A DNA stretch of 7,938 bases from Firmicutes bacterium CAG:341 (GCA_000434995.1 FR895304.1:1-7938); one strand, 5' to 3'; shown: positions 1-6,609, counted from the stretch's first letter. The notes: generated by a model not told the origin, from the sequence alone. Translations and numbers: made by a program.

Positions 1-29
1 GTGTGAAGTCCTTAAATATTGAATAAAGA

Positions 30-1247
30 TTATTCAGCGTCTTCTGCTTCTTCGCTTTCAGCTTCTGCATCAGCGTTTGGCTTAGGAAGAAGTTCTTTCA
101 TTGAAAGAGAAACTCTCTTCTTATCAAAGTCAATTTCAGTAATTCTTACATCAACTTCATCACCGACTTTAAGTACATCGGCAGGTGTGTTGATTCTTTC
201 CCAAGAAATCTGGCTGATGTGGATAAGACCGTCAATACCAGGAATGATATTAGCGAAAGCACCGAATGATGCAAGACCTACAATCTTAGCCTTACAATCA
301 GTGCCAACAGGATAATCTCTCTTCAAGATTTCCCATGGATTATCCTCAAGCTTCTTGAAGCCAAGAGAAATTTTTCTTGTTTCAGGGTCAAGCTTCTTAA
401 TTGTAACCTCAACAGTATCGCCAACATTAACAACCTCAGATGGATGCTTGATTCTGTTCCAAGAAAGCTCACTGATATGAATCATACCGTCCATACCACC
501 GATGTCAACAAAAGCACCATAGCTTGTTAAAGACTTAACTGTACCTGTGAGCTTTTGACCTTCTTCAAGTGTAGCCCATAATGCATCCTGCTGTGCCTTC
601 TTTTCTTCGTTAGCAACAACCTTGATTGAACCTACTGCACGGCGTCTTGCCGGGTTGATGTCAATAATTCTGAAACGAACTGTTGTACCCTTAAGGATGT
701 CAAGCTCTTGATTTCTAGGAACGCCTGTTTGAGATGCAGGAACAAATACTCTGCTTCCCTTGGTTACAACTACAACGCCACCCTTAACAACTGCTGATAC
801 AACACCTTCAAGAATTTCGTCGTTTTCTTTTGCCTTAACAATGTCTTCCCATCCCTGGAATGCATCCACAAGCTTCTTAGAAAGCTTAAGAACGCCTTCG
901 CTGTCATCAGTTTTCATAATAACAAGGCTGAGCTTGTCACCGATTGAAACTGCTTCACTTGGGTCATTGATTGGCTGAGCAGAAAGGTCTTCAAGTGCGA
1001 TAACACCTGTTTGCTTTCTTCCGTCAACATCAACGAACACCTCAGTAGGGGTGATGTTAACAACAGTACCTGTTACAACTTTGCTGTTTTCATCTTCTCT
1101 GAATGATTCTTCAAGCATTTCTTCGAAGGTTGCTTCACCATCAGCAGATGCATTGACAGCAGCCTCAGCGGCCTTATCAGCGGTTTCTGCTGTCTCCGCA
1201 GCTGTTGCAGCTACTTCAACTTCCTTTTCAATTTTTTCTTCGGACAT
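30..1247 (-). CDS. rpsA: Putative separately translated ribosomal protein S1 from an internal start, 405 aa
   Basis: This reading lies in frame inside the ispH/rpsA fusion and starts at its Met278 (MSEEKIEKEV), exactly where IspH homology ends. AAGGAGGT lies 10 nt before the ATG, and the product would be an acidic Ala/Glu-rich N-terminus of about 55 residues followed by four S1 repeats and an acidic C-terminus, close in size to stand-alone Firmicutes S1-like proteins (about 380-410 aa). S1 binds mRNA at the 30S subunit, although its essentiality in Gram-positives is less clear than in E. coli. Hand counts of two 60-nt stretches of the S1 half gave 45% GC, against 17-32% in three stretches of the IspH half, as expected if the S1 half carries codons of a highly expressed gene. 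That separate translation happens is inference; the SD and start are directly visible. Confidence 0.55.
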   Translation of the reverse strand: MSEEKIEKEVEVAATAAETAETADKAAEAAVNASADGEATFEEMLEESFREDENSKVVTGTVVNITPTEVFVDVDGRKQTGVIALEDLSAQPINDPSEAVSIGDKLSLVIMKTDDSEGVLKLSKKLVDAFQGWEDIVKAKENDEILEGVVSAVVKGGVVVVTKGSRVFVPASQTGVPRNQELDILKGTTVRFRIIDINPARRRAVGSIKVVANEEKKAQQDALWATLEEGQKLTGTVKSLTSYGAFVDIGGMDGMIHISELSWNRIKHPSEVVNVGDTVEVTIKKLDPETRKISLGFKKLEDNPWEILKRDYPVGTDCKAKIVGLASFGAFANIIPGIDGLIHISQISWERINTPADVLKVGDEVDVRITEIDFDKKRVSLSMKELLPKPNADAEAESEEAEDAE

Positions 1248-2078
1248 GGTTTTTAGTACCTCCTTGATAATTACCGAGGGTGTCGAAGCCCCGGCAGTAA
1301 CACCAACATAGCTGTAATTGCTTAAATCAATGTTTTTAAGTTCCTGCGACGTTTCAATAAGAAAAGTATCAGCATTTGCCTTGCAAACATCCCTAAGCTT
1401 ACAGGTATTGGATGAATGCCTACCGCCGATTACAATCATAGCGTCTGCTTTTTTGGAAAGTTCCAACGCTTCTTCCTGCCTATCAGCTGTGGCATTACAT
1501 ATTGTACTATAAATTTTGCAATTTGTATATAGTTTTTTTATTATTTTTTCGCATTTTTTCCATTCTTTTAGCGAAAAAGTTGTTTGAGAAACGCAAATTA
1601 CCGAATTTTCAGTCGAATTTGGCAACTTTTTGATAATGTTTTCAAGCTCGTCTTCATTTTTAAAAACAAAGCTTTCACCTTTGCAATAAGAGCGAATACC
1701 TAAAACTTCAGGGTGGTTTTCATCACCTGCAATAAGTGTAATTGTATTTTCCGGCTGTTCGGATACAATTTTATGAATTTTTAAAACAAAAGGGCAAGTG
1801 GCATTTATGAAATTAACTTTATCATTTTCTGCCTTATCTATAACTTCTTTTTCTACACCGTGGGTTCTTATAACCACAGTATAACCCTCGGGACATTCAC
1901 TTACATCATCAATAATTTTAACACCCTTGCTAATTAGATCATCAACAAGCTGCTGATTGTGAATAATCGGGCCGAGTGTACAAACCTTTTCACCCTTGGC
2001 AAGCAAATCGTAAACAAGATTAACCGCTCTGTCAACACCAAAGCAAAAACCTGCTGTTTTAGCAAGATTAACCTGCAT
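30..2078 (-). CDS. ispH/rpsA: Bifunctional IspH (HMBPP reductase) - ribosomal protein S1 fusion, 682 aa
   Basis: The N-terminal part (residues 1 to about 277) is 4-hydroxy-3-methylbut-2-enyl diphosphate reductase, the [4Fe-4S] enzyme that makes IPP and DMAPP in the last MEP-pathway step. Visible are the three cluster cysteines C12 (GFCFGVDRAV), C95 (NATCPFV) and C194, the substrate-site histidines H40, H73 and H122, catalytic E124 (NHPEV), T166/T167, S222-S223-N224 and S265 (GASTP). An Ala/Glu-rich linker (about 280-332) leads to four S1 RNA-binding repeats at about 333-402, 420-488, 506-576 and 590-661, then an acidic tail. Repeats 3 and 4 are canonical (SYGAFVDI, GMIHISELSW; SFGAFANI, GLIHISQISW). 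This is the four-repeat S1 of Firmicutes, not the six-repeat enterobacterial form. Such fusions are known in Clostridia. The start has GGGAGG at 2088-2093, 9 nt upstream, and overlaps the plsC end by 11 nt. An internal start at 1247 may also yield free S1. Confidence 0.95.
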   Translation of the reverse strand: MQVNLAKTAGFCFGVDRAVNLVYDLLAKGEKVCTLGPIIHNQQLVDDLISKGVKIIDDVSECPEGYTVVIRTHGVEKEVIDKAENDKVNFINATCPFVLKIHKIVSEQPENTITLIAGDENHPEVLGIRSYCKGESFVFKNEDELENIIKKLPNSTENSVICVSQTTFSLKEWKKCEKIIKKLYTNCKIYSTICNATADRQEEALELSKKADAMIVIGGRHSSNTCKLRDVCKANADTFLIETSQELKNIDLSNYSYVGVTAGASTPSVIIKEVLKTMSEEKIEKEVEVAATAAETAETADKAAEAAVNASADGEATFEEMLEESFREDENSKVVTGTVVNITPTEVFVDVDGRKQTGVIALEDLSAQPINDPSEAVSIGDKLSLVIMKTDDSEGVLKLSKKLVDAFQGWEDIVKAKENDEILEGVVSAVVKGGVVVVTKGSRVFVPASQTGVPRNQELDILKGTTVRFRIIDINPARRRAVGSIKVVANEEKKAQQDALWATLEEGQKLTGTVKSLTSYGAFVDIGGMDGMIHISELSWNRIKHPSEVVNVGDTVEVTIKKLDPETRKISLGFKKLEDNPWEILKRDYPVGTDCKAKIVGLASFGAFANIIPGIDGLIHISQISWERINTPADVLKVGDEVDVRITEIDFDKKRVSLSMKELLPKPNADAEAESEEAEDAE
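1258..1265 (-). promoter_or_regulatory. Internal Shine-Dalgarno AAGGAGGT inside ispH/rpsA
   Basis: Read on the minus strand, AAGGAGGT is followed by a 10-nt spacer and ATG at 1247. It is the best anti-SD match in the window, yet lies inside a coding sequence as the codons for Lys272-Glu273-Val274 (AAG GAG GTA). The same tripeptide is coded AAA GAA GTT at residues 77-79 and AAG GAA GTT at 285-287, so the codon choice here favours the SD. IspH proteins often have a similar I-x-E-V motif at their C-terminus, so part of the match may come from protein sequence. Confidence 0.6.
1501..1529 (-). promoter_or_regulatory. Weak internal promoter candidate upstream of the S1 half
   Basis: On the minus strand TATACA (-35-like, 4/6) is followed by a 17-nt spacer and TACAAT (-10, 5/6), in the most AT-rich part of the IspH coding region, about 250 nt before the internal S1 start. 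It could supply extra S1 transcript. AT-rich coding DNA often gives such matches by chance, so this is only a candidate. Confidence 0.2.
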
Positions 2079-2724
2079 TTTTTTCAGCCTCCCAAAGTTC
2101 AGTAATTCTGCCCATTACCATATTGGCTGCTTCTTTAATCTCACTTGGCAAAACATCATCACCATTTAAACCGAGTTCACTGTTTTTAATAAGCTTACCG
2201 TAAGATACGGTAACCTGCTTACCTGCTTTGATTTTACCGTCACAGTAAATTGCAACCGGTAATATATCAGCACCCGTAGCTTTTGCAATTACGGCAACAC
2301 CTGCTTTCGCCCTTTGCGGAACTCCGTTTTTATCCTTAATTCTTCTGCCCTCCGGGCAAATTGCCATAACATGACCTTCGTTAAGGATTTTTTCACCGTA
2401 TTCAATAGCCGAGGTATCACCCTTGCCTCTTCTTACAGGGAAGCTGTACATATGAGTCATAAACCAAGCGGCAATAGGATTTTCAAAAAGTTCTGCCTTT
2501 GCCATAAAATGAAGCGGTGGAATATTCTTTGAGCAAGCAACAAATATCGGGTCAAGCGCGCAAGTATGGTTAATAGCAACTATGTACTTTGTGCCTTTTG
2601 GCGGCACATTTTCAAGACCTTTAATTTTAAGCTTAAATGCGAGCTTGACAAAAGGCCTGAACACAACTTTAATAAAATTATATAATTTATAATGTTTTAT
2701 ATGTGAGTAATCAAATTCTTTCAA
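2068..2724 (-). CDS. plsC: 1-acyl-sn-glycerol-3-phosphate acyltransferase (PlsC family), 218 aa
   Basis: A lysophosphatidic acid acyltransferase that adds the second acyl chain to give phosphatidic acid for membrane phospholipids, probably acting at the inner face of the cytoplasmic membrane. The LPLAT motifs are in order: NHTCALD at 52-58 (the HX4D catalytic pair H53/D58), FPVRRGKGD at 95-103 (motif II, phosphate-binding arginines), CPEGRR at 123-128 (motif III) and ILPVAI at 154-159 (motif IV). The N-terminus (about 16-34) is hydrophobic and basic and may help membrane attachment. Length suits the short PlsC class. The start is TTG, backed by AAGGAG at 2735-2740 and no nearer alternative; the first base is 1 nt after the cmk stop, and the gene end overlaps ispH by 11 nt, so the three are probably coupled. 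Exact acyl donor and substrate cannot be read from the sequence. Confidence 0.93.
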   Translation of the reverse strand: MKEFDYSHIKHYKLYNFIKVVFRPFVKLAFKLKIKGLENVPPKGTKYIVAINHTCALDPIFVACSKNIPPLHFMAKAELFENPIAAWFMTHMYSFPVRRGKGDTSAIEYGEKILNEGHVMAICPEGRRIKDKNGVPQRAKAGVAVIAKATGADILPVAIYCDGKIKAGKQVTVSYGKLIKNSELGLNGDDVLPSEIKEAANMVMGRITELWEAEKNAG

Positions 2725-2725
2725 T

Positions 2726-3385
2726 TTACATATGCTCCTTTATAATTTTTACAATAAGTGCAATTGATTCATCAAGAGTAAGCTCTGATGTGTCTGCAAT
2801 AACAGATTCTTCACTTGGCTTAAGCGGAGCAATTTTCCTGTGTGAATCATTATAATCACGCTCATTAACATCACTTAACACATCTTCATATTTTACATTT
2901 TCGCCTTTTTCAATAAGTTCCTTATATCTTCTTTGCGCGCGGCATTCGGCAGATGCAGTAAGAAAAATTTTACATTCAGCTTTTGGCAAAACAACCGTGC
3001 CTATATCACGCCCATCCATAATAACATTATTGTTTTTTGCAATATCTCTTTGAAGGTCAAGCAAAAATTCCCTTACCTTTGGAATAGCAGATACTTTTGA
3101 TGCACCCATTGAAATTTCAGGTGTGCGAATATAAGCTGATACTTCTTCCCCATTCAAATAAACACATTGTGTACCGTTTTCAAATCCGAGCTTTACATCA
3201 ATGCTTTCAAGCATTTTAATTACTGCGTCTTTATCATCAATAATACCGTTTCTAACAGCACTGAGTGCAATTGTGCGGTATAATGCACCTGTATCCACAT
3301 AAATAAATCCAAGTTCTTTAGCCGCACCCTTACTTATAGTAGATTTGCCTGCACCGGCAGGCCCGTCAATAGCAACATTTATCAT
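2726..3385 (-). CDS. cmk: Cytidylate kinase, 219 aa
   Basis: Phosphorylates CMP and dCMP to the diphosphates with ATP, in cytosolic pyrimidine nucleotide recycling. Visible are the P-loop GPAGAGKST at 8-16, the CMP-site motif YVDTGALYR at 29-37, YIRTPEIS at 85-92, DGRDIGTVVLP at 124-134, the QRR lid arginines at 151-153, and a late D-Y-N-D-S-H-R segment of the CMP-kinase NMP domain. Length matches the family (about 220-230 aa). I place the start at Met 3385 because the P-loop then falls at residue 8 as usual and AAGGAAA (3391-3397) precedes it. The frame stays open upstream to 3490, but that extension would overlap the flavoprotein gene and resembles no Cmk. cmk next to plsC and ispH/S1 is a recurrent clostridial order. 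Confidence 0.96.
   Translation of the reverse strand: MINVAIDGPAGAGKSTISKGAAKELGFIYVDTGALYRTIALSAVRNGIIDDKDAVIKMLESIDVKLGFENGTQCVYLNGEEVSAYIRTPEISMGASKVSAIPKVREFLLDLQRDIAKNNNVIMDGRDIGTVVLPKAECKIFLTASAECRAQRRYKELIEKGENVKYEDVLSDVNERDYNDSHRKIAPLKPSEESVIADTSELTLDESIALIVKIIKEHM
2735..2740 (-). promoter_or_regulatory. Ribosome binding site deciding the TTG start of plsC
   Basis: AAGGAG lies within the last codons of cmk, 10 nt before the TTG. An ATG closer by (2729-2731) is the last sense codon of cmk and would meet the TAA stop at once, so it cannot start plsC. TTG is therefore the best start, probably used by ribosomes finishing cmk. Confidence 0.7.
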
Positions 3386-3390
3386 ATTAG

Positions 3391-3397
3391 TTTCCTT
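3391..3397 (-). promoter_or_regulatory. Ribosome binding site fixing the cmk start
   Basis: AAGGAAA sits in the 28-nt gap after the flavoprotein stop, with GGA ending 7 nt before the ATG at 3385. It supports the short Cmk form over the longer open frame that begins at 3490. Confidence 0.65.
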
Positions 3398-3413
3398 AGC
3401 CTTTCTGTAATAA

Positions 3414-4637
3414 TCACATATTATCGGCACATAATACAGCGGTAGAAAATGCAATTTGCAAATTGAAGCCGCCTGTATATGCATCCACATCTATAATTTC
3501 TCCTGCGAAATACAAATTATCAATTATTTTTGAACACATAGTTTTAGGATTGATTTCCTTAACGCTGACGCCGCCGCAAGTGATAATTGCTTCATCAATC
3601 GGGCGGAAATTGCTGATTGTGACATAAAAATTCTTGATTAAATCTACAAGAGCAAGCCTTTGCTGCCTTGTAATTTGATTCACCTTTTCACCGGGTGATA
3701 TGCCGCTTAATGAAACTATAACAGGAATAAGCTTTTTCGGCAATAGTTTTGAAAGAGAATTAACAAAATCTTTATTAGAAAATTCTTCAAAATCACGGCA
3801 AATGCGTTTATCAAGGGTATTAAAATCAAGTGCCGGCTTTAAATCAATTTTAAGTTTATATTTCTTTTTACCCATATTTTTTATATGGCTTGAAGCAGAC
3901 AATATAACCGGTCCCGAAACACCGAAATGAGTAAATATCATTTCACCGAAATCGGAATAAATTGCCTTTTCATCTTCAAAAAGTGTAATTTCTATATTTT
4001 TTAGTGACAAACCCTGAAGTTTAGGAATAAAATTATTGGAACATTCAAGCGGAACAAGGCTCGGCTTTGGCGGCACAATTGTATGCCCTGCCGATTTGGC
4101 AAGAATATATCCGTCGCCCGTTGAACCTGTTAAGTGATAGCTTTTGCCGCCTGTGCAAAGGCAAACTTTGTCACATTCAATCTTGCTTTTATCTTCAAGC
4201 ACAACTGAATTTATTTTATTATTATTAAATTCAAATGCTTTAGCTGTGCCGTGAATTATTTTCACACCTGAATTTTTAGCATAATTTACAAGGGCATCAA
4301 CAATATCAACAGCTTTATCACTTACCGGAAATACTCTGTTGCCCCTTTCTATTTTAAGCGCAACGCCAAGTTCTTCAAACAAAGCCATTGTATCATAAGG
4401 CATAAAGTTTGAAAAAGCGGAATACAAAAAGCGTGGGTTTGTAGGCACATTTGAAATTAAATCATCAAGCTCAAAGCTTGCATTTGTTACATTGCACCTG
4501 CCCTTGCCCGTAATCATAAGCTTTCTGCCGCATCTGTTCATTTTTTCGATTATTACAACATCATTGCCCTTTTCGGCAGATTTAGCAGCGCATAAAAGTC
4601 CTGCCGCACCGCCGCCGATTATCACAATTTTTGACAT
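3414..4637 (-). CDS. NAD(P)/FAD-dependent oxidoreductase of the HI0933/YhiN/BaiN family, 407 aa
   Basis: A flavoprotein of a broad bacterial family whose cellular reaction is mostly unknown; annotation names include aminoacetone oxidase family and BaiN/RdsA family. The N-terminus has the dinucleotide-binding motif GGGAAGL at 8-14, with E31 ending the second strand to bind the FAD ribose. Family hallmarks follow: CGRKLMITGKGRCNVTN at 36-52, CTGGKSYHLTGSTGDG at 161-176, EMIFTHFGVSGP at 232-243, TCGGV at 353-357, and the FAD-closing block LYFAGEIIDVDAYTGGFN at 375-392. Length (about 400) is typical and no signal peptide is seen, so it is probably cytosolic. A GAGG-type SD (4649-4652) lies in the end of the ABC-F gene, whose stop is 3 nt upstream. 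BaiN has been linked to bile acid reduction in a gut Clostridium, but the family is far too wide for that to be assumed here; substrate unknown. Confidence 0.88.
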   Translation of the reverse strand: MSKIVIIGGGAAGLLCAAKSAEKGNDVVIIEKMNRCGRKLMITGKGRCNVTNASFELDDLISNVPTNPRFLYSAFSNFMPYDTMALFEELGVALKIERGNRVFPVSDKAVDIVDALVNYAKNSGVKIIHGTAKAFEFNNNKINSVVLEDKSKIECDKVCLCTGGKSYHLTGSTGDGYILAKSAGHTIVPPKPSLVPLECSNNFIPKLQGLSLKNIEITLFEDEKAIYSDFGEMIFTHFGVSGPVILSASSHIKNMGKKKYKLKIDLKPALDFNTLDKRICRDFEEFSNKDFVNSLSKLLPKKLIPVIVSLSGISPGEKVNQITRQQRLALVDLIKNFYVTISNFRPIDEAIITCGGVSVKEINPKTMCSKIIDNLYFAGEIIDVDAYTGGFNLQIAFSTAVLCADNM

Positions 4638-4640
4638 AAA

Positions 4641-6530
4641 TTATTCTTCCTCTAATTCGGCAAGTTCCAAAGATGTACTTTCCCACTTTTCGTAAAGTTC
4701 ATCTCTGTGTTTTGAAAGTTCATCAATTTTTGAAGTGTACTCCATCAGCTTTTCATACTCTGCCGATGAAAGCTTGCTTTCGTAATCTGCAATTTCAACT
4801 TCGCTTTGCTCAATTTCATCTTCAAGGCGTTTTAAAAGAGTATTAAGCTTTCTTAAATTACTTTGCCTTTCTTTTTTTAATTTATAATCATTTACTTTCG
4901 GCTTTTTCTTTTCAACCTTTTCTTCCGCTTGAACATATCTGTGCTCGCTGTAATCATCATAATTTCCGAGGAAATTGTTACATCCTTCAGGTGTAAGCTC
5001 AACAATTCTTGTAGCAAGCTTATTTATAAAATACCTATCGTGAGACACAATAAGCATAGTTCCGCTGTAATTGAGCAAGGTATTTTCAAGTTCCTCGCGT
5101 GAAAAAGCGTCAAGGTGGTTTGTAGGTTCATCAAGTAAAAGAAAGTTATATCCGCCAAGCATAAGTTTTAAAAGTGCAACCCTTGCACGCTCGCCGCCTG
5201 AGCAAACATCAAGTTTTCTGTAAACTTCCTCTCCCTTAAAAAGAAATGCCGCAAGTGCGTTTCTAACCTTTGTTTCCGTCATAAAGGGATACGCGCTCCA
5301 TACTTCATCAATAATGGTTTTACTTAAATCAAGTTTTGCTTGAACCTGGTCAAAATACCCTGTCATAAGGCTTGCACCGAATTTGAAAGTGCCGTCATCC
5401 CTGCTCAAATCACCCATAAGAATTTTAAGAAGTGTGGTTTTGCCGCATCCGTTATCGCCAAGAAGAAATACGCGTTCTCCCCTTTTAACATTAAAGCTTG
5501 CATTTTCAAAAACGGTATGATTTCCAAATGATTTTTTAAGCGAAGTAACCTGCAAACCATCCTCACCCGAAACACATTTAGGTGTAAAATCAAATCTGAT
5601 TTTATCAAGCTTTTTATCGGGAATAACAAGCTGTTCTTTTATTCTTTCAATAACTTTTTCTTTGCTTTCGGCAGTTTTGATATTTTTTTCCCTGTTCCAC
5701 TGCCTTTGCTGTGCAATGATACCTTCAAGTCGCTCGATCTCTTTCATATCATTTTCGTATTTTTCTTCAATAGCCTTTTGCTCGGCTTCTTTTTTCACAA
5801 GAAATTCGGAATAATTGCCTTTGTATGAGCGAATCTTTTTATTTTCAAGTTCAATTGTTTTATTGGTTACACGGTCAAGAAAATATCTATCGTGCGAAAT
5901 AATAAGGCACGCGCCGTTAAAATTCTTCAAAAAATCTTCAAGCCAGGCTATTGCGCTAATGTCAAGATGATTAGTAGGTTCATCAAGCAAAAGAAAATCT
6001 GCTTTTGATAAAAGAAGCTTTGCAAGTATGAGCTTTGATTTTTGCCCACCTGAAAGTTTTGAAGTCGGTTTATCAAAATCTTCCTCGCAAAAACCAAGGC
6101 CCAAAAGAGCAGAACGAGTCATCGACTTATAAGTAAGCCCACCGTTTTGCGTAAATTCGTTAGTTAAATAATCCTGCCTGTCAATAAGTTCTTTTGAATG
6201 ATTTGTTTTAAGCTTTTCGCTCAAATCATCAAGCTCAAGCTCCATTTCAATCAAATCGCTGTACACACTTACAAGTTCATTCCAAATAGTTTTATCATTT
6301 GAACAGGTGTGCTGCTCCATATAACCCAAGGTGGCATTTTTAGAAATAAAGCAATTGCCGCTGTCGGCAGTATATTCGCCGGTGATTATTTTAAAAAGCG
6401 AAGTTTTGCCTGCACCGTTCACGCCGACAAAACCCACTTTATCTTTTTCCCCAATATCAAATGAAAGGTTTGAAAAAAGCGTGTTTTCACCAAAAGAAAG
6501 TGTTAAATTTTGAACATCTAAAATATTCAT
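4641..6530 (-). CDS. ABC-F family ATPase, YdiF-like, 629 aa
   Basis: A soluble ABC protein with two nucleotide-binding domains and no membrane segment; ABC-F proteins bind at the ribosomal E site and act on translation, some giving antibiotic resistance. NBD1 shows Walker A GVNGAGKTS (36-44), signature LSGGQKSKL (159-167), Walker B LLLDEPTNHLD (180-190) and the SHDRYFLD switch (212-219). The charged linker (about 240-325, with RQWNREKNIKTAES at 276-289) is the P-site-tRNA-interaction region. NBD2 has GDNGCGKTT (358-366), CSGGERAR (443-450), LLLDEPTNHLD (464-474) and SHDRYFI (496-502). Residues about 535-629 are Lys/Glu-rich with coiled-coil character. Length and C-terminal coil fit YdiF/Uup-like members; I see nothing that makes it a resistance factor. 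GGAG (6539-6542) lies 8 nt before the ATG. It heads the minus-strand block. Confidence 0.92.
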   Translation of the reverse strand: MNILDVQNLTLSFGENTLFSNLSFDIGEKDKVGFVGVNGAGKTSLFKIITGEYTADSGNCFISKNATLGYMEQHTCSNDKTIWNELVSVYSDLIEMELELDDLSEKLKTNHSKELIDRQDYLTNEFTQNGGLTYKSMTRSALLGLGFCEEDFDKPTSKLSGGQKSKLILAKLLLSKADFLLLDEPTNHLDISAIAWLEDFLKNFNGACLIISHDRYFLDRVTNKTIELENKKIRSYKGNYSEFLVKKEAEQKAIEEKYENDMKEIERLEGIIAQQRQWNREKNIKTAESKEKVIERIKEQLVIPDKKLDKIRFDFTPKCVSGEDGLQVTSLKKSFGNHTVFENASFNVKRGERVFLLGDNGCGKTTLLKILMGDLSRDDGTFKFGASLMTGYFDQVQAKLDLSKTIIDEVWSAYPFMTETKVRNALAAFLFKGEEVYRKLDVCSGGERARVALLKLMLGGYNFLLLDEPTNHLDAFSREELENTLLNYSGTMLIVSHDRYFINKLATRIVELTPEGCNNFLGNYDDYSEHRYVQAEEKVEKKKPKVNDYKLKKERQSNLRKLNTLLKRLEDEIEQSEVEIADYESKLSSAEYEKLMEYTSKIDELSKHRDELYEKWESTSLELAELEEE

Positions 6531-6575
6531 AACTGTTTCTCCAAAATTATTGTTTTTATTTTACACTATTTTTGA

Positions 6576-6604
6576 TTGAAAGTATAGTGATTTTTTGATA
6601 TTAT
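6576..6604 (+). promoter_or_regulatory. Candidate sigma-A-type promoter of manA
   Basis: TTGAAA (6576-6581, 5/6 match) and TATTAT (6599-6604, 5/6 match) are separated by exactly 17 nt in an otherwise non-coding AT-rich gap. The expected start near 6611 gives a leader of about 59 nt, which contains the dyad at 6619-6643 and the AGAGGT SD (6657-6662). Confidence 0.6.
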
Positions 6605-6609
6605 ATAAA
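6581..6609 (-). promoter_or_regulatory. Candidate promoter of the minus-strand operon
   Basis: On the minus strand TTTATA (6604-6609, 4/6) is followed by a 17-nt spacer and TATACT (6581-6586, 5/6). Transcription would start near 6574, giving a leader of roughly 44 nt before the ABC-F ATG. The -10 box shares base 6581 with the -35 box of the manA promoter, so the two sites lie over each other. A weaker alternative -10 (TAAAAT, 6558-6563) lies closer to the gene. Confidence 0.4.

Noticed and set aside
1..29. Terminator for the minus-strand operon
   Set aside because: Only 29 nt remain after the stop codon, and no complete hairpin is visible; it may lie outside the window.
19..978. Plus-strand open frames at 19-315 and 760-978
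   Set aside because: Both are antisense to well-supported S1 repeats and show no domain of their own.
1051..1311. Plus-strand open frame rich in Ser, Ala and Thr
   Set aside because: It is the antisense of the Ala/Glu-rich linker of the fusion gene; the biased composition comes from that repeat-like coding sequence, and there is no RBS or family resemblance.
30..2078. The IspH-S1 fusion as an assembly or frameshift error
   Set aside because: The frame is continuous, both halves are intact, and the same fusion is known from other Clostridia; the open question is how it is translated, not whether it exists.
3386..3490. Longer N-terminus for Cmk, with 35 extra residues from an ATG at 3490
   Set aside because: It would overlap the flavoprotein gene by 77 nt, has no recognisable Cmk sequence, and the ATG at 3385 has a suitable SD and puts the P-loop at the usual place.
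3414..4637. Flavoprotein as a bile-acid BaiN enzyme
   Set aside because: No other bai gene is present and the family is widespread, so the specific role is not supported.
5405..5629. Minus-strand open frame of 74 codons in a second phase
   Set aside because: It lies wholly within the ABC-F gene on the same strand, over the second Walker A region, with no plausible SD or protein features.
4641..6530. ABC-F protein as an antibiotic resistance determinant
   Set aside because: The sequence fits the general YdiF/Uup-like group, lies in a housekeeping block, and shows no mobile context; resistance cannot be inferred from motifs alone.
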